Assembly (NCBI GenBank): GCA_015179025.1
Contig: WHUX01000025.1
Location: forward strand, 310,001 to 374,000
Direction of reading: 5' to 3'
DNA length: 64,000 nt
Origin: Terfezia claveryi
Lineage: Eukaryota; Ascomycota; Pezizomycetes; Pezizales; Pezizaceae
Shown: positions 1 through 10,324 of the stretch, one piece after another
Layout of the letters: every line of letters begins with the position of its first letter
Numbering within the stretch: position 1 is the stretch's first letter
The notes under the pieces: generated by a model
What the model was told of the DNA's origin: nothing
The model's input: only the letters and a program-made list of their open reading frames with translations
Database searches by the model: none
Position numbers and translations under genes: made by a program

Positions 1-552
1 CGATGCATAGCCATTCAATGCCTTTTTGGCAGGCTTTGCAGCTACAGTTGGGCAATTCGTCTTGACTGGTATAAGCATTTCTGATCTCCCTTGTCTTCTA
101 TGATCAATTACTGACAATCTAACTAGCTTCTCTACGTATACAATTGCACACTGCGAACAAGGCCGAGTTCCCAGAGGTACCACCAGAGAGGTCAGTCCAT
201 GCACCCCACCCTAACCCGTCTTATGTGGTGGAGCAAGCATGCTGATAATCGCAACAGAGCATTTGCGGACTTTGTATTTGGAAGCCTGATACTACACGTT
301 TTCTGTACAAACTTTATCAATTGAGGAGCTGGTGGGCGCCTGGTACCTCTCATAGAGCGCTGATTTATCTTCGATTTCGTTAATTGTTTCGCAACATAAT
401 AAAATATATATGATCGTGAAGGAAATTTTCAAAATGGTGTAAACCCGCTCTCGTCCCAAAAAAAATGTATGCGCCTGTGCCACACATCAATACATGCGTA
501 ATCAGAGGTGCTGAAAGCCTTCCAACTGTCAACAAACAAAATCCTCCGCAAC
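1..552. other. Intergenic, no gene seen
   Basis: No convincing coding region was found. Short open frames on both strands lack recognisable domains and overlap one another. The last part is the 5' region of GPI18. The window edge may cut a neighbouring gene, but nothing supports one. Confidence 0.5.
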
Positions 553-2246
553 ATGCCCCCACCCACCCTCCTCCACCACTCCCTCCAATCCCCTTGGCTA
601 ACATTACTCTCCCTCTTCCTGCTCACCCGGCTAGTATATTTCACCATTGCCCTGCTGACCCCCTCACCGGCCTATGACAGTTCCACAAACCTAATTCTCC
701 CACCACAACCACCTCCGCAAGATGATGTATCCGGGATATGCTGGAGTCTCCTCAGCAAGCTCTCGGAGCGCCTGACTCGGTGGGACGCAATCTACTTTGT
801 CAAGATCGCCGAACGGGGGTATCTCCGTGAGCAGGAGTGGGCGTTTGGATGGGGATGGACACGAATAATGGGTGCTTTGGGTCGAGGTATAAGAAAACTG
901 TACTGAAATAGCCTGGGGGTTAGGCTAATTTTTTTTGGGGGGGACGGAAGCGATTATATATCTTTCACCAAGGGATATCCCAAATCCGTATCCGTACGTC
1001 TTCGCCGGCATCCTACTGGCGAATCTTTCGCATTTTCTCTCTGTTCTTGTGCTGTACAATCTCACGAGGTTGGTTTACCCAGCGCAGGACGGGGTAGGGG
1101 TGTCGTTTGTTGCGGCGACGATGCATGTCTTGACCCCCGCGGGGATGTTTTTGGTGGCACCGTATAGTGAGGGTTTGTTTGCGCTGTTGAGCTTCTTGGG
1201 GTATTACTTCTACGTAAGGTCTACACATGCATATTACTCCTACTCCTCCCACGCGGGTGGCCTGGAGCAGGCTGGGTGGGTGGTGGGCGCGGGGGCGATG
1301 TGGATGCTGGCGGGGATGGTTAGGAGTAATGGTGTGTTGAATGGGGTGGTAGTTTTGGTGGATTTCGTGAAGGAGGTGTGGGTATTGTTGGGAGAACAGG
1401 GAAGAGGGGGGATGGGAGATAGCGGGGATGGGGTTTTGATAATGAGCAGCAGGAGGAGGAGGTTGGCGAGGATAGCTGGGTTAGGTGTTGCGGGGGTGAT
1501 GGTGGGATTGGGGTTGATTGTGCCGCAGGGAATTGCGTGGATGCAATTTTGTGCTGGGGAAGATGGGAAAGGAGCAGGAGGGGCCATGAGGGAATGGTGC
1601 TCGAGGACGGTGCCGTCGATTTATTTATATGTACAGGATAAGTACTGGTATGCCAGAAACCTTTTTATTTATTCCCCCCAAAAAACCTTATCTCTGAAGC
1701 TAATAATAATAATAACAATAACAATAATAACAATAATTAAAAATCTACAGGAACGTAGGATTTCTTCGATACTGGACCGCAGGGAATATCCCACTATTCC
1801 TCCTCGCCGCACCAATCCTATATATTCTCACCCGCTCCTCCCTCTGGGCCATTCTCAACAACACCCCTTTATCATTTCCTCCCTCTACACTATCTCAGCC
1901 CGCCCGCAAATCCAAACACCCATCCGCACCCACAGCACTCACCACCACCCACGATATCAATACCTCCCTCATCAGGGCCTTTGCGCTCCCACAACTCATC
2001 CTCGCCATACTGGCGTTCACATCCTACCACGTACAGATTATTAACCGCCTTAGCAGCGGCTATGTGGTGTGGTACTGGTGGCTTGCACAGACGATATTGT
2101 ATGCCCAGGAGGAGAAGGGGGAGGAGGAGGATGGGAGTGAGGGGGGGAGGAGGAAGAGGAAGGTGGTCAGGTGGGCGGTGAGGTGGTGTGTGGGGTATGC
2201 CTTGGTGCAGGGGGTGTTGTTTGCGGGGTTTCTGCCACCTGCGTAG
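553..2246 (+). CDS. GPI18: GPI mannosyltransferase 2 (Gpi18/PIG-V)
   Basis: Adds the second mannose to the GPI-anchor precursor on the ER lumenal side, using dolichol-phosphate mannose. I rebuild three exons: 553-886, 951-1647 and 1751-2246. They total 1527 nt (508 residues) with consistent phases. The N-terminus has a hydrophobic helix and then the family block RWDAIYFVKIAERGYL near residues 75-92. The Trp-Asp pair in this block is known to matter in human PIG-V. Several membrane helices follow, and the C-terminal block GYVVWYWWLAQTILY is typical of the family. The ATG at 553 is preferred because upstream in-frame starts are non-ATG and add no conserved sequence. The second intron (1648-1750) holds an AAT/AAC microsatellite. 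A Glu/Gly/Arg-rich loop sits before the last helix. The gene is convergent with CWC24, 299 bp away. Confidence 0.9.
1702..1740 (+). repeat. AAT/AAC trinucleotide microsatellite in GPI18 intron 2
   Basis: About 13 trinucleotide units, interrupted AAT with some AAC, lie wholly inside intron 2 of GPI18. They end about 10 bp before the acceptor at 1750. No effect on the protein is expected. Confidence 0.8.
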
Positions 2247-2545
2247 GGTAAGGTGGGGTAAAAATTGGTCTGGTTAGGGCTTATTTTTCCTTTCTTTTTT
2301 CTAGCGATAAGCTGCTGAATATCATTATAAATATATAAGTTATTCTTCATCAAGTTCCACTGGCCGCCCATATCGCGTTGTAAAACAAAAGCAAGCTATA
2401 TGCTCTGCTTCCCCAAAAATGCAAAACTGTAATGCAGGTTTTTCTTCATGCTTCATGCTCAGAAATCAATATCACCCCACCCCACACAAACAAGAACCTT
2501 CTATTCCTTCAAACCCTTTTCCCTCCTCCTCATCGCCTGTAGCCA

Positions 2546-3628
2546 TTACCATCCTCCCTGAATAACCGGGCCCGCCTCCTCCTCCAACCTCTTCCTCTCC
2601 GCCTCCTCCTTCTCCTTCATCCCAATCCTCCTCTTCTTCTCATCCAACTTCTTCTGCAGGCCCTTGGCCGTATTAAACACTCCATCCGTCCTCCCTCCAC
2701 AAATTGCACAACTCGGATTTTTTTTTCTATACCTCTGAATCGCGCACGCCTCACAAAAATAATGGCCACATTTTGTGACTATCGGGGTTTTATATTCCTT
2801 TTTACAAATCACACATGCAAATGGGATTTTCTCCAGTTCCTTATCCACCTCATCCCCATCTCCCTCTGTCTGGCCTTGCTTGGGCCGTAATGGGTTTGCT
2901 GCGTTCTCGAGTGTTTTGTAGTGTGTTTTTGCGTTGGGGTTCTTCTTTTTGATCTCCCAGTCACGGTCAAGCTGCCACCCCTGTGCGTAGTCCTCACGTG
3001 CGTGGAGGAACTTGCACGAGTCCCCGAAGCCGCAGAAACCCGTCTGCTTGTAATCCTTGCAGACGTCTGGGGCAAAGTCTGTGACTGTGATTGTGCGGAT
3101 GTTTGTTGGTGCTTTGAGTGGGCCTGTTGGTTTCTTGGGGGCGTCTTCGGAGCGCTTGATAAAGTCGCTATAGGAGGAGGCGCCCTTGTAGGTGCCGGTG
3201 TTTGAGAGGTCGGTGGCGGCGGGAGAGGGGGATTTCTGGTTCTTTCGGGCAAGGTACTCGGACTCGTTTTCGTTGTGGTAGCTGGTGGAGGCGGTGGCGT
3301 CATTGGTGGAGATGATGGCTTTGGATTTGACATTGAAGCCAGACGGAACGATTTCGTCGTCGGCGCCGCGCCCGCCCCGGCCGGTGATGATGGTCGAGGC
3401 GTCGGAGATGCCCGACTGCTTTTGTCGCTTTATACGCCGGTGGATCTTGTCGTCATTGGAGTCATCTGAGTCGGAGTCGTCGTCGTCAGAGGCAGGCGCG
3501 GGAGGAGGGGTCGCGGGACGTTTGCGGATGGAGGATTTTGATTTGTTGTTTCGGCGGAAGAAAGGCACGGCAGGTGCTGCGTGGGGTGTAGAGTCTGAAG
3601 TCGGGGTTTCTGTAGGGAGGGGCGACAT
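2546..3628 (-). CDS. CWC24: Pre-mRNA-splicing factor Cwc24 (CCCH + RING)
   Basis: Spliceosome-associated protein of the Cwc24/RNF113A family. It binds the 5' splice-site region of the Bact complex and is released before step one. Single exon, 360 residues. The N-terminal half is low complexity, with basic, Asp/Ser-rich and Pro-rich stretches including DDDDSDSDDSNDD. A CCCH zinc finger (CKDYKQTGFCGFGDSCKFLH) spans about residues 189-210, with the spacing C-x8-C-x5-C-x3-H. A C3HC4 RING finger from CVICKKEY to CAICGG spans about residues 271-310. A Lys/Glu-rich helix ends the protein. This order and length fit Cwc24. The only in-frame ATG before the conserved part is at 3628. Confidence 0.95.
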   Translation of the reverse strand: MSPLPTETPTSDSTPHAAPAVPFFRRNNKSKSSIRKRPATPPPAPASDDDDSDSDDSNDDKIHRRIKRQKQSGISDASTIITGRGGRGADDEIVPSGFNVKSKAIISTNDATASTSYHNENESEYLARKNQKSPSPAATDLSNTGTYKGASSYSDFIKRSEDAPKKPTGPLKAPTNIRTITVTDFAPDVCKDYKQTGFCGFGDSCKFLHAREDYAQGWQLDRDWEIKKKNPNAKTHYKTLENAANPLRPKQGQTEGDGDEVDKELEKIPFACVICKKEYKTPIVTKCGHYFCEACAIQRYRKKNPSCAICGGRTDGVFNTAKGLQKKLDEKKRRIGMKEKEEAERKRLEEEAGPVIQGGW

Positions 3629-4665
3629 TGCTGGTCTTTTTGGTCGGGGGCTCTCAAGTTGAGATGAGATGCGATGTGATTTTGTGTTGCCTTGGTCTTG
3701 GCAGCTCCAATATAGGTACTGGTTGCTCTACACAGTTGCTGCCTGCAATATCGCAAGCGATAGGGGCTGGAAGGGTCGCTCGAGGGTACTGCTTCACGTT
3801 CAATGCATAAAGTACATCCAACAGAAAGTTGGGGGGGGGGACATTGTTGGAGGTTGTGCGAGCTGTGACGAGTTGAGGGTAACTCTGGGGGTATCCATGG
3901 TAAAAAAATCGAAATATAACCAACTAGGTCTATAGACGTGATTATTCCATAAGTAAGTATTGCTATCGGGTAGCGCAAAGGCCTAATATGCCAAGAGCCG
4001 ATATCGAAACCCTCAGGCCGCACTCAGTAGATCGCGTAGCCTTGTAGTCATAGTTAATCTGGGGTACTGTACCTAGCGGCAAGCTAGGGAATCTAACCTT
4101 GTTACCCTCAAGCGAGATCCCCCCCCCCCGGCTGTTGTCGATCACGTACTACCTTTGAAGCAGAAGCTCGACGTGTATGATGCCTACATAATAATAATAG
4201 TTGTAGAATAATAGTCTTCGCCCTCTGGTGTTTTTACATCAAAACATGCCAAACATTGAAAAACTATCGACACAATGAATTAAGTTCTTGAAAATTTGGT
4301 TTCTGTCAAGAACTCAAGCCTCATGCTTCTTTAGATTCACTGTACATAAATTGGAAAAATGCTGTCGGTGGAAAACTAGAAATTTTGAATATTTGGTTGC
4401 CAAAGTAACCTCTACCCAAGTATTCTAGGGAATGTAACGCCTAGGGTGTGATAACCCACCATTAAACGAGAAAACACAACTAAATATGTAATAGTAACTC
4501 CGGGTAATCACCTATAATCCCCATGCAATTGTGCCTCGAGTTCATACCCAAAACCAAGAGCCTTTGCACACCCCCATCAAGCACAAGAGTCCCAACCATT
4601 TTCTCTTATTACCATCCTCCGATTATTACCATCCTCCGCATGATTACAACCTCTCTTTGTGCACC
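3629..4665. other. Intergenic, shared 5'/3' region
   Basis: Holds the CWC24 upstream region and the sugar transporter 3' region. Homopolymers of G near 3830-3840 and C near 4122-4131 are visible. No conserved coding sequence was found; the overlapping short frames look non-coding. Confidence 0.5.
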
Positions 4666-6726
4666 TCATTCGAACTTCGCCTCCGCTACGGAGGTTCCGA
4701 CGCCTGATGGCACCTCCACACTCGACTCTGGCGGCATGGGTTCCGCAAAACCATATTGGATCATCATCTGTTCAATTGCTGCGCCGTTGCCGGCCATCAT
4801 TGGCAGCTCCTTAGCTGCCGTCACATAACTCTTACGCTCAGTGAAACCCTTGGCAAAAATGAAATCAATCTCTTCAAGCGAACGCATCTTGGTCTCTGGA
4901 TAGAAGAAGTAGATAATGGGAAGGAAGCAGGCGTTCATAGCACCGAAGAACAGGTATGTACCCCATCCAATACGATCTATCATAATGGGAGTTATCATGA
5001 CGATCAGGAAATTGAACAACCAATTAGTGATCGTGGAAACAGCTATAGGGGAGAAATTAATCATTGTTTCTCCGACGGGCCTTAGTGAGTGAAAGGGACA
5101 CCAACCATTGGCCTTTCCTCTTGTCCTGAGAGGATTGATCTCCGCGGGGTACAGCCATGGCAATGGCAACCAAGTGGCTCCAAAACTGGCAATGTACATA
5201 AAAAGTCCAGCTGCTGCGCCTTTCGCAGCTGATGGTGTTCCGGGGATCAGACAGGCAAAAGTAATAATCATACTAACCATCTGACCCACAGTGCCCCAAA
5301 GGAACAGCTTTCGTCTGCCGGCTTTTTCAATAATAAACCAGGAGACGGTTGCAAATGCAGAATAAACAATCATATTAACCCCGCCCATGACCAAACTTAT
5401 ACGGCGGGACTCTCCAATAGATTTTTCGAAAAGGATTGGGAAATAATAGATGACAGCATTGCAACCACCAACTTGTTGCATAAGCTGTGAGGATGCACCT
5501 AGAAACATACGGCGGAAGTGTTGTGTCTTTCCATTCGTGAGTAGGTCCTTGAATCGAGTTTTCCCTATGGTACTGGCAGCCATGGAGTCAAGAATTATAC
5601 GCTTCTCTGTGTTGGTTTCTTCAGCGTCAATTGGTTGTGCTTGTAGTGCAGCAATGACATAAGTTCCCTCAATGTCTCGATCCTTAGATAAAAGCCTGTT
5701 TTGCATTGTCAGGGGGACCTCATTTTCAAACCTGAATAGCACTGGATTCAGAGATTCCGATATGACCGTACCATCGAGGGGACTCCGGAAGGAAGGTCAT
5801 TCCAATAATGATAACAAGGGCAAACAAAATTTGGAAGGCGATTGGGAACCTCCAAACAACATCCGAATTTGTGTAAGACACTCCAAAATTCAACCAGTAA
5901 CTGATTACTATCTCACAGCAGGATCAGTCAGCGATCAGGTTGAGTGGATAGAGCACGTTGAGTGGAAAGAGCAGGTTGAGTGAATAGAGCAGGTTGAGTG
6001 AATAGAGCAGGTTGAGTGAATAGAGCAGTTTGAGTGGATAGAGCAGGTTAAAAAAAAAAGGGGTGGGACTACAAGTTCCAAATGCGATTGTTCCACCCTC
6101 GATACAAATGAGCAGTCCTCGGTTCTTTGTCTTTGAACACTCTGCTTGATATGTTGGGATTGAAGATGTGTTCATTCCGTTGCCAACCCCAGTAATAATT
6201 CGTCCCAGAACGAATTGTGTCTATTTATTTGTGTTTTTATTAGCCAAACCAAGCAAACACAGTATGTTAGCTCAGACACCTACCAGAGCCCCACTCCCCC
6301 CCGTATAGAAAGTGCAGACTTGAATAACCGTGCCCAATATCATCACGATCGCGCCCAACATTATTGAATATCTCCGGCCCATCGTGTCACCCATACACAA
6401 GATAAATATAGCCCCCGCCAGACATCCCACCTCGTAGATTGCAGTTACGAAACCTTGAATAGTCGAATTGTCTTTTGTTTCTGGAATTGCAGCATTAAAC
6501 TCGGGTGCAGTAATGATGCCGGACATGAGTCCTATCAATTAAATCAGCATCTCTTTCGGAATTTTGAGTTGACAGACACACCCTGGTCATATCCAAAAAG
6601 CAGAAATCCTGTCGTAGACACGACGGATATAGCTAAACCAAGTTTCTTCCCAGTCAGTCCTCCGAATGCTGGCGGCTTCGTTTTATCGTTAAAGGGTCGG
6701 GTGCATGTCTCTAGGAAGTTCCCCAT
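4666..6726 (-). CDS. MFS sugar/H+ symporter
   Basis: Major facilitator superfamily hexose transporter of the plasma membrane, fungal sugar-porter family. Six exons on the minus strand: 6726-6582, 6531-6284, 6220-6073, 5907-5772, 5695-5106 and 5042-4666. They sum to 1644 nt (547 residues) with all phases matching. Family marks in order are GFLLFGYDQG in helix 1, the loop motif GDTMGRR, LGRIITGVGNGM, PESPRW across the 5772/5695 junction, LMQQVGGCNAVIYYFP in helix 7, PAEINPLRTRGKA, NWLFNFL and the C-terminal PETK. The length is normal for a twelve-helix transporter. The third intron (6072-5908) holds an 18-bp minisatellite. If that intron is not removed, the reading frame stops. The substrate cannot be told from sequence. 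Confidence 0.93.
5936..6049. repeat. 18-bp minisatellite inside a transporter intron
   Basis: Around six tandem units of an 18-bp sequence (plus strand, GTTGAGTGAATAGAGCAG with variants) fill most of intron 3 of the sugar transporter. The unit length is a multiple of three, so the minus strand reads as repeated LLYSLN. A clean splice (donor GTAGTC, acceptor ending GATAG) restores GTLISYWLNFG, so the array is intronic. Confidence 0.88.
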
Positions 6727-7588
6727 AGTTGAAGCCGATGCTTGATGTAGTCGCTGCTATACTTGAATGCAACACTTTACAGAGTGACCATTTAGTGATT
6801 GATACTGTAGCAATCGAAGGGAGCTTTTGAGAATGTGCACTAGACAATCAACGTTATTTATAACGTGCTGTCCTGTTCTTGCAGGGACCCACGTAGTATC
6901 ATCATACGTGAGCAATAATGAAGAATACTCTCTTTCCCCAGATGCACGTCACAGGTCACCAATTGGGGTTCCCCGCCCCTTCGGCACCCACCCTTATATT
7001 ACGTGGTACCTTTGGTTCAGTGGGTCACTGACACGATAAACCCATACTTAAAGTTACAGGCTCCCTCCACCTGACGGCAGCCAAAGACTTTTGGAAATCC
7101 ATCAATCTTACTTAACTCGGGGCGGCGTCAGCACTAGGACTTTGGAGGCCAGGAGCATAGCAGATTATTATCTAACTAAACTGTGGGGAAGAGAGAGAGT
7201 AGGTATCTAATCATATGACCGTGTGATGAAGTTCATCCTGTCTCAACTACCTTATCAGGTAATATCAGGTAATCTTGGCCAGTCCGCATTCCAGTTCCCC
7301 AGACTAGGTACCTTAGTTGATGATTGACGAAATTCTGAGGTCAACTTCAGTATTTAATTTCAACTTTCGCGTCTGCAGGGGTAGTGCAACCAGACTATGG
7401 TTGTATATAAGTATATATCGAGTTATGAGCAACTCCGGCAACCACAACAATAGGTAGCATAAGCCATAACCACATGTTCGGAAGATAATTGATACAGTAG
7501 ATAGGCAGGCGGATCCGCTCCCAAAACGGATTCTGACCGTTGCCAAGGCCCGAGCAAAGAATCTCTTAGAGATCTTATGTACAGTACA
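6727..7588. other. Intergenic: transporter promoter and left flank of transposon
   Basis: Contains the upstream region of the sugar transporter. At 7384-7397 there is a short-form copy of the dispersed motif (GTGCAACCAGACTA). The TA at 7589-7590 next to the transposon is one half of its target duplication. No supported gene. Confidence 0.6.
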
Positions 7589-7590
7589 TA

Positions 7591-7632
7591 GTATCACTAA
7601 CTGCGTAACGATCGGCACCCACGTGACGATCG
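7591..7632 (+). repeat. Left terminal inverted repeat of the transposon
   Basis: Starts GTATCACTAACTGCG directly after a TA dinucleotide. It matches the reverse complement of the right end at 39 of 42 positions. Confidence 0.95.
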
Positions 7633-7692
7633 CTTTTCCCCCAAACCCCGCACGGATATCGCTGTCCGCACTAGGCAACCGATATCAACACC

Positions 7693-9153
7693 ATGGCGCC
7701 AAAAACCTCCAAAAAGATTAAAGAGCTACAACTAGAGGTCAAGTTGCACGATTCGCAACTAACACGAGCAGTAGACTATGCTCGCAAGCACCCCAAGGAG
7801 TCTAAGGCTAAAGTAGCCAAGGCATTCGGAGTGAATCCTACAACACTGCGACGGAGGTGCCAGGGGGTACAAGCACCACGATCTAAGGCTCGGCAATCAC
7901 AGCAACTTCTCTCTGGTAGTGAAGAGGAAGCGATTGTTGACTGGTGTGGAAGGATGAGCGACCTCTACTTCCCTGTCATACTGCTAATGCTAGTATCGAT
8001 GGCTATCCGGATGCTGCAAGCTCGCAGTCTTCACGAGAAAATTATTCCTGGTATCCATTGGGCTGAGCGTTTCCTTTCCCGACATCCTAGTGTTAAGCTA
8101 AAGTATTGTCAATATCTGGAGAAGACTCGAGCTAAGGTTGCTGCAACATTAGAGGAGCAAGCTAAATGGTATCGTACACTGTGGAGTCTCATGCAGCAGT
8201 ACAAAATTAGTCCCGAATACCTATGGAACTGTGATGAAAAGGGCATTATCATAGGTCTGGCAGTGGGTCGACAGAAAGCAATAGTCCGTGCTGGTGCCAA
8301 TAGCTGCAGTAAGGTTGTATTAACTGATGGAAATCGAGAGTTTTGCTCCTTACTTGAGACAATCAGTGCTACAGGTCACGTGATACCACCGTTTATTGTA
8401 TGGGCGAATAAGGTTCATTGTGATGGATGGTATACCACTGGTGATACAAGGCCTGCAACCTTTAGTCAGTCACCTAGTGGCTATATGGATGATGAGCTTG
8501 GTTTGGATTATATATCTAAGTATTTTGATCCCTATACTAAACCTCCGCAGCCCTCTATTTGGCGCATGCTCATTGTGGATGGTCATAGTAGCCATGTTGC
8601 TTACCCTGTTGTTGAATACAGTCTTGACCATGGTATTGTCATATATTGTCTTCTACCACATTCAACACACCTAATGCAGCCTTTAGATATGGCATGTTTT
8701 GGGCCGCTATCACGAGCGTACCGCACTACCCTCCAGGACTTCATATATGACAATCCTGGAAAGCCATTTGGAAAGCCGGAGTTCTGGAATTGCCTTTGCA
8801 TTGTGCGTGATCGAGTGCTTACCAAATCTAATATTATTAGTGGATTTGAAGCCACTGGAATATGGCCACTTCGACCGGAGGAAGTGCTTGATTGAGTTGC
8901 TGTGAAGAATGCTATTGCTATCAGCTTTTTAGACCCTCCCGCCACTCAGGCTCTCTCAACTCCGGTTAAAGTGGCTAGCATGCGGTCAACCCTCTCAAAA
9001 TTAACTATGACCCCCCACTCGAGAGCAATTGTCGAAGAAGGCCTCAATCATCTCGAGAAGCGAGTAATTCAGTACCAGGTTATCGATCCTGTCTCCCAAG
9101 GGCTCAAACAGCTTCGAAATGGCAAGAAGGTAAAGCCTCAATCAACAAAGTGA
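7693..9153 (+). pseudogene. Fot1/pogo-type DDE transposase, interrupted by a TGA
   Basis: Catalyses cut-and-paste transposition. The first 400 residues (7693-8895) are open. An in-frame TGA at 8893-8895 is followed by a further 85 codons in the same frame to 9153. The N-terminus holds a pipsqueak-type helix-turn-helix (KAKVAKAFGVNPTTLRRRC) and a CENP-B-like DNA-binding region. The catalytic triad is Asp181 (NCDEKG), Asp296 (VDGHSSH) and Asp332 (QPLDMACFGPL). The last two are separated by 35 residues, giving DD35D. Beyond 9153 more stops interrupt a basic tail that ends in an Arg/Gly-rich stretch (about 9550-9620). The core may still be expressible as a truncated protein. Confidence 0.92.
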
Positions 9154-9791
9154 ATCCAGGGCCCCCGAACTCTCATCGAGCCTATATTGAGAGTAAAAGG
9201 CTCGGATTGCAACAGCTAGTGCTCTTGAGGCTGGTAAGGCTGCAAACCGAGAAGCACGGAGGTTGGCCAAAGAAGTGAAAGATAAGGAAGTAAAGGAAGT
9301 GCCTGTGTGATCAAAAAGTACAAGGGGGGGTGCTCTAGGTACTAGAGGGCGTGGCCATGGAAAAATAGCTTGATCGAGAGCCACAAAACGCTCAAAGTTT
9401 GATACCGAGGAGGCTGATTTGCACAGGTTGGAGAATGCAATGTCATTTATGATACTTTGTGGTAGGTATATCTCTATATCTACTAATCCACTTAAGCTGA
9501 TACTAACAGATCTGATAGAAAGAACATATGGGGAGCTTATAGCTGCTAGTAGAGGTCGTGGTAGGCCCCATGGTCGGGGTGGTCGGGGTGGTCGTGGTAG
9601 AAGGGGGGTTGTGGAAGGTATTGAGAGTTTGGTAGCTATAGCGGAATCAGGATAAATTTGGGTATATTGAGAGTATGATATTTGTTTTTTTTGAGTTTTT
9701 TTAGCCTATATTCATTGTTTTCATTGCCGGGATATTGCAAGGGTTGGTGGATATATTAAGAGATTACTGCATTGGGAGTAGGGGTTTATGT

Positions 9792-9833
9792 CGATCGCCA
9801 CGTGGTTGTCGATCGTTACGCAGTTAGTGATAC
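9792..9833 (-). repeat. Right terminal inverted repeat of the transposon
   Basis: Ends CGCAGTTAGTGATAC and is followed by TA. It is the mirror of the left terminal repeat. Confidence 0.95.
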
Positions 9834-9835
9834 TA

Positions 9836-10324
9836 CCCGGTATGCTAAGTAATGCAACCCTAACTATATGACGCTTTGCAAAAATTAACTTGTTAACTGT
9901 CACGGCCATACAAGTATGATTGGAATTCACGCCCTCTGGAATCTCAGGTATGAAATAGAGCCATATAACGCTATGTATGCATATTAATTCTAAGGGATCT
10001 GAGACGGTGTTGTAGAGATGAGGAGTTGCTCAATGCGGTTGTGGAGGATGATGGTTGGCTGCTGAAGTCACGAGACTAGAATGCTATGACTAATGCGTCA
10101 TAGTCATTTTGCTAAGGCGGGGCCGTTGCTCATTGGGAAGGTAATAATCAATATATCACCGATCGAGACTATATATCACCCAGCTCTCTGGCTCTCTATC
10201 GCTGGTCCCTCATTCTGAGCTCCATCGCCCATCGGCTTCTCATCGCCCATCGCCACCAAAAATACAATCACCAGCTTGTCCTATCACCTACGGCATATTC
10301 GGCATTCCACAAACACCCTGAAGG
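9836..10324. other. Intergenic: GCD7 upstream region
   Basis: No coding sequence supported. Pyrimidine-rich stretches such as CTCTCTGGCTCTCTATC near 10185-10200 precede the GCD7 start and are likely core promoter or 5' UTR (inference). Confidence 0.5.

Larger units (their letters stand above)
7591..9833 (+). mobile_element. Tc1/mariner (Fot1/pogo-type) DNA transposon
   Basis: A 2243-bp element with terminal inverted repeats of 42 bp (7591-7632 and 9792-9833). The outer 24 positions are identical and there are three mismatches further in. TA dinucleotides at 7589-7590 and 9834-9835 flank it, as expected for Tc1/mariner target duplication. Each repeat contains two CGATCG words around CACGTG, likely transposase-binding sites (inference). 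The element carries one transposase gene on the plus strand, broken by a stop. Its ends are almost perfect, so insertion or decay is recent relative to the copia remnant in this window. Confidence 0.95.

Noticed and set aside
5924..6175. Small protein with LLYSLN repeats
   Set aside because: It is the antisense reading of the minisatellite inside a transporter intron; the flanking residues belong to the transporter exon.
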